Shown here: positions 1 through 12,539 of the stretch, one piece after another
Layout of the letters: each line of letters starts with the position of its first letter
Position numbering within the stretch: the first letter of the stretch is position 1
Assembly (NCBI RefSeq): GCF_027943255.1
Contig: NC_072896.1
Location: forward strand, 8,432,001-8,496,000
Origin: Anastrepha obliqua
Taxonomy: Eukaryota; Arthropoda; Insecta; Diptera; Tephritidae
DNA: 64,000 nt
Direction of reading: 5' to 3'
Made by a program: the position numbers and the translations under genes
Notes under the pieces: generated by a model
The model's database searches: none
What the model was told of the DNA's origin: nothing
Seen by the model: the letters and a program-made list of their open reading frames with translations, nothing else

Positions 1-600
1 GGTAGCATTTTTGGGCAATTAAGACCGTATTTCTCCGAACTTCGAACAGATCTCTCTATCCGCAAACTGGAGTTTGAGAGTCGCGCTAGGGCAATCTTTC
101 CAAATAGGCAGGATTGGAACGACGGAAAATCTGCACCGAAGCTTGCACCTCTGTCTTAACTGAAGACTCCAAGATGGAATCGGGAGTTGGAGCAGGGGTT
201 TTCTCTAAATCAACCAATTTATCTATCTTCTTTACTGAATACTGCTAGTGTCTTTCAAGCAGAACTCTTTGCGATCCTGCAGACATCAAAAATAGATGGG
301 AGCGGGGAACGAGGAAATTATTAACTTTTTCTCCGATAGTCAAACCGCGATCACGGTTTTGACGACGCCATGGTGTAGAACGAAGCTAGTAAACTAGTGT
401 AAGGAGATCAAATCTCTTGCGTGTGCAGGTAACATTCCTCTGATCTGGGTTCCAGAGGGAAATGAAATTGCTAATGAGTTGTCAGGAAGGGGACCGAATT
501 GGCCTCAGAGACTTCCTACCCGCTCATCGGCATCCCCCAGACAGTTTTTAAGGGTGAATTGCACAAATTATTTCTCAGGAAAGCGTAGAAAAGATGGAAC
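1..600 (+). pseudogene. RNase H domain remnant of a non-LTR retrotransposon
   Basis: Conceptual translation, with frame changes and stops, follows the RNase H domain found at the C-terminus of I/R1/Loa-type non-LTR polyproteins. An altered first motif (LTEDSKMESGVGAGVF, normally beginning TDGS) lies near 155-205, followed by SVFQAELFAI near 245-275, FSDSQTAI near 330-350 and WVPEGNEIANELSGRG near 448-490. These correspond to the four acidic blocks of RNase H in the right order. The domain would remove RNA from the RNA-DNA hybrid during target-primed reverse transcription. There is no open frame of useful length, so it is a dead fossil. It starts before the window, and its clade cannot be fixed from this piece alone. 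Confidence 0.7.
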
Positions 601-630
601 CTCATTTCTTCATGTGCTATTTCGAAAACG

Positions 631-840
631 GCGGCCGTAGTAGCCGAATGCTTTGGTGCGTGACTACCATTCGGAACTTAGAGAGAACATAGATTTGAAT
701 CTCGGTTAAAGACTAAAACGAAGAAAAAATTTTTTCTAATAGCGGTCGCCCCTCGGTAGCCAATAGCAAACCTCCGAGTGTATTTCTGCCATGGAAAAGC
801 TCCTCATAAAAAAATATCGGCCGTTCGGAGTCGGCTTGAA
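631..840 (+). mobile_element. tRNA-derived SINE, copy 1 (3' truncated)
   Basis: This stretch aligns by eye with 31678-31970. Both copies begin with a tRNA-like head: GCGGCCGTAG then an A-box-like TAGCCGAATG here, and a B-box-like GATTTGAATCTC near 693-706 (GGTTCGAATT in the other copy). A shared body follows (CGGAGTGTATTTCTG then CATGGAAAAGCTCCTCATAA). A tRNA-like internal promoter with an unrelated body and no coding capacity is the structure of a SINE transcribed by RNA polymerase III and mobilised by a partner LINE. This copy stops at the motif GTTCGGAGTCGGCTTGAA and lacks the last 120 bp or so seen in copy 2. Confidence 0.6.
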
Positions 841-929
841 TATACATCGAAAACCCTTTCGCCCTAGTACAATATACGAAGGACTCATAAAGCCCTGAGG
901 ACTCCACGCCATTCAATTTCCAAACTCGT

Positions 930-1255
930 AGCTGTGTTTACCGGTCACGGGACAATCGGCACACCCGCGGAAAATCTAGGGTTACCATTAAACCTAATTG
1001 CAGAGGATTTGAGGACCTTTCAGAATAGGAGATAGTTGAGTACTTTCTCCATAAATGTCCGGGTTTGGCAGTGAGACGATGAAGGTCACTGAAGGGTCCT
1101 TTCTTCGACAGCCTGGGGCAATGCCCTAACCTAAATCCTATCAATCTTCTCCATTATATCAACAGCTCTGGGTGGTTGTAGATATCTTCCTGTTGGAGGT
1201 CTCATAATGGTATCGAAACGGTACTTTAGTGCTGCTTTGGGATTGCCAGAGTTGA
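930..1255 (-). repeat. Dispersed repeat, copy 1 (pair with 53632-53880)
   Basis: Read on the minus strand, this shares long blocks with the plus strand at 53632-53880: GCACTAAAG then CCGTTT and GATACCAT, later TTGATATAATG, GATTTAGGTT and CCGGACATTTAT. I recognise no domain in it. It could be the 3' untranslated part of a non-LTR element or an unclassified interspersed repeat. Confidence 0.55.
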
Positions 1256-3838
1256 ACTTCAACTATTTCACTTACTTACCTATCTGACTTCCATTGTTAA
1301 CACCCTGTAATTCACATCTGAATGGAAGTAACAAAAAAAGAAAAATGATATTTTTAGTTTGAAATGTCACCCTGACACCGAGTATAAACCATAAATTATT
1401 TGATCGGTACTTAACGAGATATTGATCAGTACCGAGAAAATAGTGTATTTATTTTTCTTTAAACCAATATTTTGATCCCAGTGTCATCTATTGGACAATT
1501 TTTTTCCAAACAACAAGATAATACAAGTAATGATTAAAATATACTTAGCACAGTGCTTATGTTTTTCACAACACTGTATGCTCGTATGAATGTATGTACT
1601 TGACGTTTAGTGAAAAATCGTAGTTTCTTACAAGCAATTTTGTAAAATAGAGATTTTTGAATAGCATCTACTGGAGTGTAATTTTATACATCAGTAAGGC
1701 GCGTAGGTTAAGACACTTCCAACTACTCAACTACCCAAGCACATTTGCCGCATTTGCTTTTTGCGCTTTATGCCTTTTTTGTAACTTGTAATTTATATTG
1801 AAATCAATGCTAATGCACGCAATTTCCGCTTGTGCCGGAATTAGGTGTTTGCAACGACGATCTACAAAAGCCAGCGCCTCTAAGCAGATAAAAGATCAGC
1901 ATACGCGTGCATGTGTATGTAGATATGTATGCTAATGTTTGTACTTGTATGCTGTGGCAACTTGATGTGGCACATGTGTGTAGGCGCACAAACACCCATT
2001 TCCAATTTAAATTCACTAAATGGTGCATTGTTAGAACGCAAATGATGGGCATTTTTCACATTTTACGAGTTTGAATTCACGCGCGTTTGTATGTATGTAC
2101 GTGTGCGTGTGTGCTGAGGCGCAAAGTGATGTAAGGCTTCATTCGCTGCCTGTCAAAAAGTTTGCATTGCTGCACCTTGGCATAGCTACACGCGTGGGAA
2201 AAGCGTTTACGCATTTTGTGTCAGTGTGTGCATGCTGGCAGAACGTTTCTTGCATACTCGGCTGCAAGCCAAGTAACGCCTTTTCATAATAAATTATTTA
2301 AATGTCACTTATACGCTGCCATTTAGATGCTAACAACCATTTGTGTGTACGTGTGTATGTGTGTGGTGTGTAAATTCGAGTTCACTTTGTTAGCTAAAGT
2401 TGGAGTTGGAGCGTCAGTGGCGCCATAGCAGCACACGGAAAAAAGTTGTAAATTCGCTGAAGAAATATTCAAGTAAGGCACGCAACAAAAACGAATAAAT
2501 GCGTAAATTTATAAACAAAAGTGAAGAAAAAAAAGGTAAATTGAAATAAAAGAAAATAAACTTTATATAGCACTCATAGCAGGCTGTTAGAAAAAATAAA
2601 AAACAGTAAAAACAAAAAAACAAAGATTAAACAAAATAGAATTAAAAAAATAAACAAAACAAATAAAAAGAAAAAAAAAAATAAAATAAAAATACATACA
2701 AAAAACTCCCCTCTGCTATTAAAAGTTAAAGACGGTGACACAACTGCGACGGCGCGACCAGCTTTCAACGCCCGCCTCACTCAGCACCAAAAGGAGGAGC
2801 TCTCCTCGCGCAAACAACGCGACTTTTCTATAAACTCCTTGCTTGACTAACGCATTTTTTCTCTTTTCCATTAAATTCAATAAAAATTAAAATAATATTA
2901 ACTTAGCAAAGTCAAGCCAACTCGCCATGTAGCAGCCAGTGTGAATTGTGCGTGTGTTACAATGTGCGCATGGGCACATATTGTTGCCGCCACTATGGCA
3001 CATGCGTACAATTTCAATGGTTGGTGCAACATTTGCTACAAGTATTATATGACTCCACGCGCAGTCTTCATACACATGCCACTTTATGGACGGCGCTGTG
3101 CAAATTTTTTAATATGTATGTTTGTATGTGCGAAAGTGTTGCATGTAAATTAAAATATTGTGGAAAGATGCATGATTTATGGGTTAAATAAACACGCACG
3201 GAAAATTTTAGAATAAAACGAATCGGTTTGGTACACCATATAGCCATGCATATGCATGAATATAAGTATTAATATGACTTAAACACATTTTTTTTCTTTT
3301 TTTTATGCCCTAAATTTGAGCTTTTTGCACTTTCTGTAAATTTTGGTATAAAATGTGTACCATCGATATTAGATAATCTTCTATTTTAATGAATTAATAC
3401 AAGTGTCCACAAACAATGATGCCCTATGCTTTATAAAAAGAAAAAAAAAGTTTTAATTTTTTATATTTTTAATTTTCTTTAACTTACAACTTCCTAGGAA
3501 GATAAATTGTTTAGACAAATTAAGAAATTGAAAAAATTTCTTAGTAAAGAAAAAAAAAAACAAAAAAAGGAACAATAAAATATTTTAAATTTTTAACTTC
3601 GGTTAATAGTATTTTTTCTGATTCCTCACTGGTTCTACGTACGTGTTTAAATATAGCTCGATAACTTATGGGGATTCCATTACAAAACTTGCAGGAATCA
3701 TTGAGCAGAGTCTTTGAGTAAAAAAAAATTTTTTTCTCCAACTAACTGATAAAAGATTTTTTTGGAGAAAATTTGCTTAATGATATTTTATAAATTTAAA
3801 AAAAGTTATAAATAAATAAAAAAAACAAAATAAAAATA
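1256..3838. other. No gene seen; low-complexity intronic DNA
   Basis: Short open frames here have no recognisable domains. The segment holds TATG/TGTG-rich microsatellite-like tracts (1905-1990, 2340-2370) and an adenine-rich stretch at 2520-2700 that explains several artefactual open frames on the minus strand. Confidence 0.6.
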
Positions 3839-3839
3839 A

Positions 3840-4570
3840 AATTACAAAAACATTAAAAAGAAACAAAGATATTTTAGCTGAAAAGTTTTACAAAAAAACT
3901 TGGTTTTCAAAAATTGTAAAATTTTTTGAAAAATTTTTTGAAAAATACTATTAACTATATTTTAAAAATTAAAACTTTGAAATGTATGAAAATGTTGAGA
4001 AATAGCCGAAGATAGTTTAGCTAAAAAATGTTTAAAAAAAAAAAAATTGTATAAAATGTTAAAAAGATTCGGAGATATTTTAGCTGAAAAATTTAACAAA
4101 GAAATTAGATTTTTCAAAACAAAATTATTTTAATTGTATTTTAATAAATTGGATAAAATAAATTAGAAAAAATTTATGTTTTCCAAAAATTGTGAACAAC
4201 AAAAATTTTCTTAAATTTTTTTAAATTTAATTCTCTAAATTTTTTTTTAGATTTTTTTAACTACATATTTATAAAAAACTAAAAATGCTAAAAAGAGCTG
4301 AATACAGCTTAGCTCAAAAAAAAAATTGCCAAAAAAAAAAAAAATTGGATAAAAATGTTAAAAAGATGCGGGGATATTTTCGCTGAAAAATTCAACAAAA
4401 AATAGATTTTCCAAACAAAAAAATTTTAATTGTTTTTTAAAAATAAAAAAAACCATATATTCTTCAATTTTTTTAGCTATTTATTAAAAATTAATAAAAA
4501 AGTTTGGATCAAAATGTTAAAAATATCCGCAAGTATTTGAGCTCAAAAAAGTTTGATTTTCCAAAAATTG
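3840..4570. repeat. AT-rich degenerate minisatellite
   Basis: A module of the form AAAATGTTAAAAAGATNCGGNGATATTTTAGCTGAAAAATT, followed by runs of A, recurs near 3850, 3990, 4057, 4283, 4347 and 4514 with variable spacing (about 65 to 230 bp). The best-matching pair is 4057-4105 and 4347-4400. It has no coding content. Confidence 0.6.
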
Positions 4571-5024
4571 TGATCAAAACAATTTCCCCAAAAACTCTCA
4601 GTAGAATGTTTAACAAAACTAAGGAGTTTTAACAACTTTTTATTTGTTTAACGGCACGTTGCTTCTTTAAAAATTTATTAAAATTAGCAATAGGAATAAT
4701 CTCAGTAATGACATAAAACAACTGTTTTTCAAGAGCCGGATGTAGTTTCGTATCAAATCACTTAATGAGTCGCTAAAGCATTACTTTAATCGGGTAAATC
4801 AAAGCTGCGAAAGATTATGGTATTCAGTATATTGCATAAAATATAGCCCTTCTCTTCTCACTCGTAATAAAGCTATTCTTCAAGAAAAGCTGAGCGCTAT
4901 CGAATCGAGCTACGATTAAGCCGCAGAAAGAGCGAAGCTAAAGAATTCTGTTTTCCCGCAGTGAGTTGCGAGTGGCCAGCTCTAAGAATCGATAGCCTCC
5001 CTATTAGAATGGTGAATAGCTTTA

Positions 5025-5545
5025 AATAATTGAGTTCGCATGTTAATGAAGTTGGTACTCTCAAGCGAGAAATTGCAAAACGAGTTCATGGCGGATGGCA
5101 AAGCTGCAGAGCAGCAGCTGATGTCCTGTGCGACAAAAAAATACCACAAATGCAAAAAGGTAAAACTTACAAAATCATGATCAGATCAACAATGCCATAC
5201 GCTTCCTGGGTTATGCCACGCAGATTAGAACACAAACTGCAATTGACAGAAATGCGAATGCTGGGATTGGCCAGCTGCATAAGTGTGCTGAACAAGATAC
5301 AGAACAACTTTATTCTGGGTGGGAGCAAAGTCGCTTCAATTAGAGCAAAACTTTATGAAACTCACCTTCGCTAAAAAAAATACTATAAAAAACGACATGC
5401 AATACAGAAGCGTGAGTGAAGCGGCTTCCAAGGGGCTTGTGAATTGGAACTATCGCGCAAGGAGAGTAATTGAAAGAGATTAAGGCTAGGCGAAAGAAAA
5501 TGTTGCGTACAATATCTTTCATTCCACATTGTAGCACACGTTCCA
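5025..5545 (+). pseudogene. Non-LTR reverse transcriptase C-terminal remnant (RTE-like)
   Basis: An open frame of about 114 residues from 5030 to 5374 resembles the segment after the polymerase core of RTE-type insect elements: a LKREIAKRVHGGW stretch, VLCDKKIP, the LKGKFYR-like block as QKGKTYK, a decayed LYGSECW-like block (PYASWVMP), then the strongly conserved TEMRML. Similarity continues to about 5500 with stops. The reverse transcriptase active site is upstream and missing. It is a 5'-truncated dead copy, probably inserted that way by target-primed reverse transcription. Confidence 0.65.
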
Positions 5546-5559
5546 TAAGGTTAATGTAG

Positions 5560-7830
5560 GGAATCTACTGCTATTTAATAAAACGGGCCTGGATTTTTCT
5601 TCGTTTCTCGAGTATTTTTAAGAGATAGCATTGAGTTAAGGGCTTACCAAATGACGCTGTCATATACTTAGTATTTATTGGTCATGGCATTGCACGTTTT
5701 CGAATTGCCTTCTTACAGCGCAATCTTGAGAATGGGCAACTCTAAAATTATTGTAGATAATCTGACGAAATGGCATCTACATCCAAGTTTAAGTTGAACT
5801 TTTGGTAGCGAAGTCTTTTATAAGTCTCGAAAATGAGATAAGCAGTACAACGAGGATATTTAGATTTATAGATTTATTCGTGTTCAAGACAATTTTTTCA
5901 ACTGACTGCTAACTTTAAAGTATGTATTAAAGTGATAGGCGCATTAGCAGGCCAGTCTATTCTCTTTCAAATTGTAATTTTGAAATAAATATTTCGTGTG
6001 TTGCCATAGTTTCCTAATTGATCAATTTTTGTGTGATGAATTGCTGAGAAAAAGAAAAGAGCTAAAGGGCGCTTTAAAATGAGGCGCAATTTATAATACC
6101 GATTAGAAAAGCGTAAAAGCGGCGCCTAAATATTAATGAAAGGCTCTATGAAGGAAAAGCTGCTAACAATCTAAAGGCTACGAACTCTAATGTCATTTCT
6201 AATAATATGAAAATAATAATATAAGAATTTATTCATTGTGCATAGAAATGACACAATCAATTGAAATGCCTAATCATGGTAATAAGTATGTATGACACTT
6301 CCACAAAAGACCACCCAAATTGTATAGCAACAAATTAATTGCCTTTGAAGCCAAGCTGGAGGCGCCAAATAATAGAGAGATTATTAGTAAATGACATAAT
6401 TGACAGCTGTCAAATAAAGTGGCAATTCATGCCTTAACACCAGAGCACAAAAACACAAATTATTTACTATCCAACAGGAGTAGAATAATAACCATTACAA
6501 ACAATGAGAATAAAAGGACTTTAACGCAATAAGGAAGAGGAAAGAGGAGAAAAAGAAACCGACGAAATGAAAAGTGAAACACTACAATGGAGAAAGTCTT
6601 TCAAGAAAATATGAATAAAACATGAATTGCATGAGGCGAGTGGGCAACTTATGTAATTAAATGTTAATCGCAAAGCATAATGCATAATGAGAAAGTGAGC
6701 GGAAGAGAGAGAGAGAGAGAGTGAGGAGTCATAAAGTTGTTCGAAGCATTCATTTATTATAAAACTTATGATAAATATGACAAAACACGCATGCCACATA
6801 CAGAGCAATACATGCCGTGGATGGACAAAGGATGTGTGCAAGGAGACAATGCCAAAATGTATGACAAACACAGGTAAATTGAATGACAAAGAGACTTAAT
6901 TGATCGCTACGTATGCGGCGAGAGAACAACAAAGCGGCACAAGGACGTGAGCTGCACCGAAAAGAGAAGAGAAGACGAGAAAAATTAAAAAAAAAACAAT
7001 ACAAATGTTTACTACATGGAATTGTGTTAGTCACAAGGTGTGGCAAATTGGTGTTGTCACTTTTTTGTGCTATTGTAACAAACAAATAGTGTTTTCAAAC
7101 ATTTTCTTGTGTAGAAGTAATGTGGTCACAATTGGTTTGATACAAAGAAATGAAGCATAGATAAAAAGTTAAGTAAAGTGGTGAGTCGCCAACGGGCCAA
7201 CAGAAGGCAGGGTAATAAAATTATGGCGAATGGAAAAGCGGTAATAGCATAAAAGGTAAAGTTATTACAGAAAATCAGACAAACAACATACTGGACAAAA
7301 GTGAAATTGTAGAGGAGACAGTCGCTGAAAAGGATAATGAGTGCGGGTAGGTAGCACACATACATATGCACATATTGGCCTGGTGTTGTATTGGGAATAA
7401 CAGCAAGAAAAACATTGGTACAAGGACGTAGGGATACATTGATAGAAAACATTAGATAATTAAATGATAGGCGTGCCTTTGTGATGAGAGGAAAATTAAT
7501 GTATGAATAGTGGAAGAGTGTTGGTTTTTCGAAAATAATTAGTTTTGTTGAAAAATAGGCAGCTAATTAGCAACTATTGCTTTACTCGTAAACACACAAA
7601 TTTAATTTTACCACCTTTTTAGTAAAAAAAAATATAAAAAGCCTGATGAATTTAAGTTTCTTTTTTTGTATGCAATTCAGAAATATTCATGAAGTTTTTA
7701 TAAATATTCCGAAATGTTTAATCTGCATTTTTAGACAACATTTTAGTATGCAGTTTTAAGTTGCATGTAGGTTTAACAAACCTTTTGTTTTTTGGTATTG
7801 TGCATGTACTATAAAACGCAATTTTTAAAA
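5560..7830. other. No gene seen
   Basis: No recognisable coding region. The minus-strand open frames at 6521-7452 (about 110-120 residues) are rich in F, L, S and C and have no domain; they look like chance frames in moderately biased DNA. A GA dinucleotide run lies at 6703-6722. Confidence 0.55.
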
Positions 7831-7834
7831 AATA

Positions 7835-9111
7835 TTAGGTGCGCTGTTTTCTTCTCGCTGTTTTTTTTTTATGAAAATACAATTATTTGAATGACAAAAT
7901 GGTTTCAAGTGAATCATTGAAAGTATTGCCCATCGTTGGCTACTACTTTTTCCCATCTTACTGGTAGACGGTAAAACTGTTCATCTTTTGAGGCTATCGA
8001 GCCACGGATCAAGCCTTTTTTTGATGTCTTCATATGAATGGAACTGCTGGTCAGCTAGACCATGTGCCATCGATCGGAACAGGTAATATTCGGTCGGCGT
8101 ATCTGAAAAATATGGCGGGTGGGGTAGGATGTCCCATTTCTGTATTTCCAGGTAGGTTTTAACGAGTTTGGCAATGTGAGGCCGAGCGTTTTTATGCTGT
8201 AGAATAACTTTTTCATGCCTCTCCGTGTATTGCGGCCGCTCCTCGCGCAGTGCTCGGCTCAATCGCATCAACTGAAGTCGATACCGATCCCCAGTAATGA
8301 TTTCGCTTGGTCTTAACAGTTCATAATAAATAACACCAACTTGGTCCCACCAAATACATAGCATAACCTTCGCAGCGTGAATATTCGGCCGAGGTGACGA
8401 CGTAAAAGCATAACCGGGCAGTCCCCATGACTTTCTTTTCTTTGGATTGCTGTAATGAATCCATTTTTCATCACCCGTCACGATGCGATGAAGAAACCCC
8501 TTCCTTTTTTGCCGACGGAGAAGTTGTTCACAGGCGAAAAAACGACGTTCAACATCCCTCGGTTTTAACTCATAAGGAACCAAAGTCCCCTATTTCTGAA
8601 TCATTCCCAAATCATGCAATCGCTAGGAAATGGATTGGCGGGTAACTCCTAATACTGAAGCAAGCTCTTCTTGCGTTTGACATGGATCCTCATTGAGCAA
8701 TGCCTCCAATTCAGCGTCTTCGAAGGTTTTGGCCTTCCTTCATGCGGACGGTCGTCAACATTAAAATCACCATCTTTGAAGCGACGGGACCAATCTCGGT
8801 ACGTTATTTCACTTAAAGCAGAATCTCGATAAACTTTTTGTGGCTCTCGATGCGCTACAGCCGCCGTTTTTTTGAATGAAAGAGGGAAATTGACATTTCC
8901 CGCAAATGACGATTATTCGGCACGAAATCAGACATTTTCACAAAACCAAAAGTAGGTATATGATACCAAAACAAAATAACTAATGTATCGAAGCAGGTTG
9001 TTTATCATATGTCTAAGCTTGGTTTATGCCGTTCAGGTTATGTTAGAAGCGATAGCACACACTGCTGGCGGCATCTATTGACAAACAGCGGGAACTTAGT
9101 TGCGCACCTAA
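7835..9111 (-). mobile_element. mariner element, complete ends, inactive
   Basis: A 1277 bp element bounded by TA dinucleotides (7833-7834 and 9112-9113), with imperfect terminal inverted repeats of about 28 bp that start TTAGGTGCGC at both ends. Length and TA target duplication fit the mariner family. The internal sequence encodes a mauritiana-group (Mos1-like) transposase on the minus strand, inactivated as described in the next entry. It lies in the presumed long intron of the minus-strand navigator gene, in the same orientation as that gene. Confidence 0.85.
7914..8935 (-). pseudogene. Mos1-like mariner transposase, inactivated
   Basis: This is the transposase frame of the 7835-9111 element, which would cut and join element DNA at TA sites. 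It starts at the ATG at 8935 (MSDFVPNNR) and ends at the TGA at 7914-7916 (GQYFQ). The N-terminal helix-turn-helix half has a frameshift near 8735 and stops near 8630 and 8590. From 8583 to 7981 it is open for 200 residues: VPYELK linker, VTGDEKW with the first catalytic Asp intact, then QHKNARPH where the second Asp is replaced by Lys, and TPTEYYLF where the third Asp is replaced by Glu. A frameshift near 7985 separates the last 25 residues. Loss of two of three metal-binding residues means no catalysis. Confidence 0.88.
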
Positions 9112-9439
9112 TATATTGAAAAAAGCTCAACACCGTAAGAACACAATTTTGAATTTTTCGTGCAAAGTTAGAAATTTCTAACCTTCATTACTAATACTGA
9201 ATAAGTTGTAAAACTACATACCTATAAGTTTTTTAAAAATTTAGATTAAAAAGTTCGAAATTTTGATGAGTTTTTTTGAATTTCGTACACTTGTCTCACG
9301 TAACTTTTGTTATTGAATGAACTATGCTTTTATTAAAAACTAGTTAAAATAAAATCAAAAATTCAAATGTAAGCATTTTTAACTCGAAAAGGTGCGTGTT
9401 TTTCCTTTGACGACAGGTGTAGGCCAAGTAAAGAGTAAT

Positions 9440-10165
9440 AAGCATTTTTTCGATTTATTTCGGCAATGAAATTAATTAAATTGTTTGGATTACCTGTTTT
9501 AACTTCTATCCATTTTAAAGCTAATTTCATGAAAAAGCGATTGAGAAAGTTCTTCGACTATTAATAAAAAATTTGTTCATCTCATATTCACAAGCCTCTC
9601 TTAAGACCAGTTTTGCACCAAAACGAAAAAAATGGAAATGCTTGAAAACGTGATAATCGCTTATTGCCAGCTCCGGACTGAACAACGGTTTCAATAGAAC
9701 CATCAGTAGAAGTTTTTAGATCTTCTGGCACGTCGCCAGAAAAATGCCACAAAAAATTTTCTATTCGCCAAATTTGACCGCTTCTGATGCGTTCTTGTCT
9801 TTATCCTGATCAGCTATTGACAGCAAAGATCTGAATTGAGTATTTGATCAGATGGCAGTAGCTTAAAGCTGATTATGACATTCGTGATGAACTTGCACTA
9901 AAACCCTCTTGGCTTTGACTTCGGGCTTAGTGAACATTTACATTGGCTCACCGCGGCCCTGACTCTTTAGTGGCTGTCATTCTCGTAAGTTACCTATTTT
10001 TCATCGGTTTTGCCATCAGCTCAAAAATATGTAAATTTTTGCAACGTTTCATCAAAGAATTTCAGGCGTAGATTCAGCCTAAAATGTTCTTTTGCATCAA
10101 TTCATGCAGTGCCCAAATATCGACCTTTTCGACTTAGCCTTATGTAGGTCTAGGTAGGTTAGATC
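9440..10165 (-). pseudogene. Decayed mariner transposase of a second subfamily
   Basis: Minus-strand translation with many stops and shifts preserves, in order: KVDIWALHELMQKN (the linker block, near 10090-10135), a VTYEND fragment of the block after the first Asp (near 9970-9985), LLPSDQ with LNSDL, a QKRSNLANRK block near 9780, and SPELAISDYHVF with the third catalytic Asp near 9655-9690. The tail REACEYEMNKFF follows near 9575-9610. These blocks match irritans/mellifera-like mariners rather than the Mos1-like copy next door. The second catalytic region is not recognisable. It is older than the 7835-9111 copy. Confidence 0.6.
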
Positions 10166-10202
10166 GTTGCTGATCTACATACTGTGATATCACATTAACA
10201 GT

Positions 10203-10985
10203 TTATCTGCTACTCCTCGTTAAACCATTTTGTTTTAATTGCAAGCCCATTGATCTGAACGATGAGACAAAGTATCTAAACCTGGTGACGTAATACCCAG
10301 AACAATGTCGGAGAAAATGTCTGACATTCTCTTTTTCCTCCTCATTCTTACAGCTTTTGCAGCAGTCGAAATGAGGTACTTTTAATCTTTGAATATGTCG
10401 ACCTAGAAAACAGTGACCTGTGATGAAAGCAACTAACATGGAGACGTTTTCTTTTCACCGATTAAGTAGCTCCTTTGAGCGCTTCCGTCCCATTCTGGTC
10501 AAATTCTCTTGGTAGGGATACATGTCAACCCATTTTGTGTTGGCTAAAGTGGCAGTGATATTTGTACCACGTAGTTTGTAGGTTGAGAATGGCATATCTA
10601 CAATCTCAATATCAAGAGGGAGGCGAGTGGTAGTGCCCTCTCTCTCTAATTTCCTGGTATGTCACTATGCCCATATGAAATGGATGCCGAAATATTCCGC
10701 CATCTCTTTAAGAGGTGTCCGACATTTGCGAGTAATGATGGAATTAGTGATAAGCTCATCAAGAGGTTTAATCGCCGCTTGGCTATCGCAGTAAATATAG
10801 ATGTCTCTTAAGGTAATTACATTTTTGCCTAGTCAGACAGCTACCTCATCAATGGCTAGAATTTCAGCCTGAAATGCGCTACAGTGATTAGGAAGACGTG
10901 CCGAAATGCTTATTTTGACTCTTATAGTAGACACCAAAGCCAACTTTAACATCAAGCTTTGAGTCATTAGTAAAGTAAGTATTAG
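10203..10985 (-). pseudogene. RNase H and zinc-finger C-terminus of a non-LTR retrotransposon
   Basis: The minus strand reads YFTNDSKLDVKVGFGVYY (degenerate TDGS block, near 10925-10980), AFQAEILAIDE (near 10850-10885), IYCDSQAAI (near 10775-10800), then a linker and a final module with GHCFLGRHIQRL, CCKSC and HFLRHC (10310-10430). The last part is the CCHC-type knuckle that ends the polyprotein of RNase H-bearing non-LTR elements. The frame is open only from 10439 to 10203, so it is a dead 3' fragment. The order matches the other RNase H fragments in this window, but residues differ enough to suggest a separate family. Confidence 0.7.
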
Positions 10986-10989
10986 TGAA

Positions 10990-12535
10990 GCCTTAAGTAA
11001 GTGGTTTCAAATATTTTCTGGCTAATCGCAATATTTTAAACTCCGTTCACATTAAATTGATTCGATATTTTATGAAAGAAAATACCACTTATTGCGGTAT
11101 TTAATAATTTTTTATGGTCATATTCCTATGGGAATTGCGAGACTGTGCCCGAAACCCAATATATGTAGCCCACTGAGTATATATAGCCCACTGTATAATC
11201 ATGTAACTACATATTAAGAAAATTAATTACGTTCATTCGTGGATTTAAAAGTGTAATAATCTCGCGAGTAATATAATGCTACCCATAATACTCGTAACAG
11301 GAGCGAATCTTACTCGCTTAGTTAAACAAGGAAGTGCCGTACGCAAGGGGGGGGGAAAGATTTTTAGAATTTCCCTTGTAGCTTAGAGTCGGATCGTAGT
11401 TTATGATATGTACATCGATGTTTTATACTGCATTGAATGTTGGTGTAATAAAGGGCAAGTGTCGAATGGGTCAAAAATCGCGTTGATTTTGGAAACTTTT
11501 TTCTGACGGTGATGCGCATTTTCTTCACATAACGAACGCGTGGGATTTTTTTATTTGAAGAAAAACATCAAACATCATTACATTTCTCAAAAAGTTCTTA
11601 AAGTTTGAATGAGATTGAACCATATTTTCACCAAAAAATTATCAAAATGAAATAACAAATAAATAAACTGCCAAAACTTCTCAACAAGTCCCTGTGATAA
11701 ATTTATTAAACGCAGTGTACGAGTAAATATGTATATATGTACAAACAATGCTAACATATAAGTATACAAAAGTACCGTATTTCCAAAAAAACAAAATACA
11801 AATATGGCACAGTTCGAAATTCCATACCCAAAGTTTCAGAACTTTATTACGAGTGCTATACGCAAACAACAACAAAAAATGAACAGTTCTTACCTTGCGA
11901 AAGTCTACAGGAATTTTTTATGGCTCATTACTACATTTTCCAGCAATTGACCCACTTCTCCATGGAAATACCAGAACTCACACAAAACGACGTTTAGAAA
12001 CTCAAGAATCGCGCACTCAAAAACTCAAACTTTTATGGTCAAGTGGCACAATTAGAGCCCAAAATTAGTGGCGCCCTTGATGTAGCCGATGTCGGTGCTT
12101 TAATTTTAAACAAAAAAAAAACACAAAAAAATTCTTTTGTGTAGTAGTGCGCACTTTTTAGGGAATAGCCGAAAAACTGAATTTAAATTTGAATAATTTT
12201 TATCACATGAAACTTTTTTTATGAACCAAATATTAATAAAATGTCGATAATTTATTAATAACTATTATTGATTGCCGCAAATGCATAACCGAAGCACGCA
12301 AGAAAATTTCCCTACGTTTTTTATTTGAATTTTATTTTCAATTGTTCTTGTTCTCGTGCTTTTTTTGTTCTTTTTGCAATTCAATGTAAATTTCCACACA
12401 TTCCAGCACTTGTCGCCGCCGACTTTCATACCAATTACTTCAATTAAAAATGATTTGTACTTTGCTAATATATTTTTAAACACAATAATTATTAAGAAAA
12501 ATAAATATGCGCCTTAGTAATAAATTATTTTTAGA
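10990..12535. other. No gene seen
   Basis: AT-rich DNA without recognisable coding signal. A run of nine G lies at 11347-11355. The short open frames at 11587-11875 and 12265-12483 have no recognisable domain. Confidence 0.5.
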
Positions 12536-12539
12536 CGCG

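Noticed and set aside
6521..7452. Overlapping minus-strand frames of about 110-120 codons
   Set aside because: Composition is rich in F, L, S, C and H as expected from chance frames on this strand, and no motif is recognisable.
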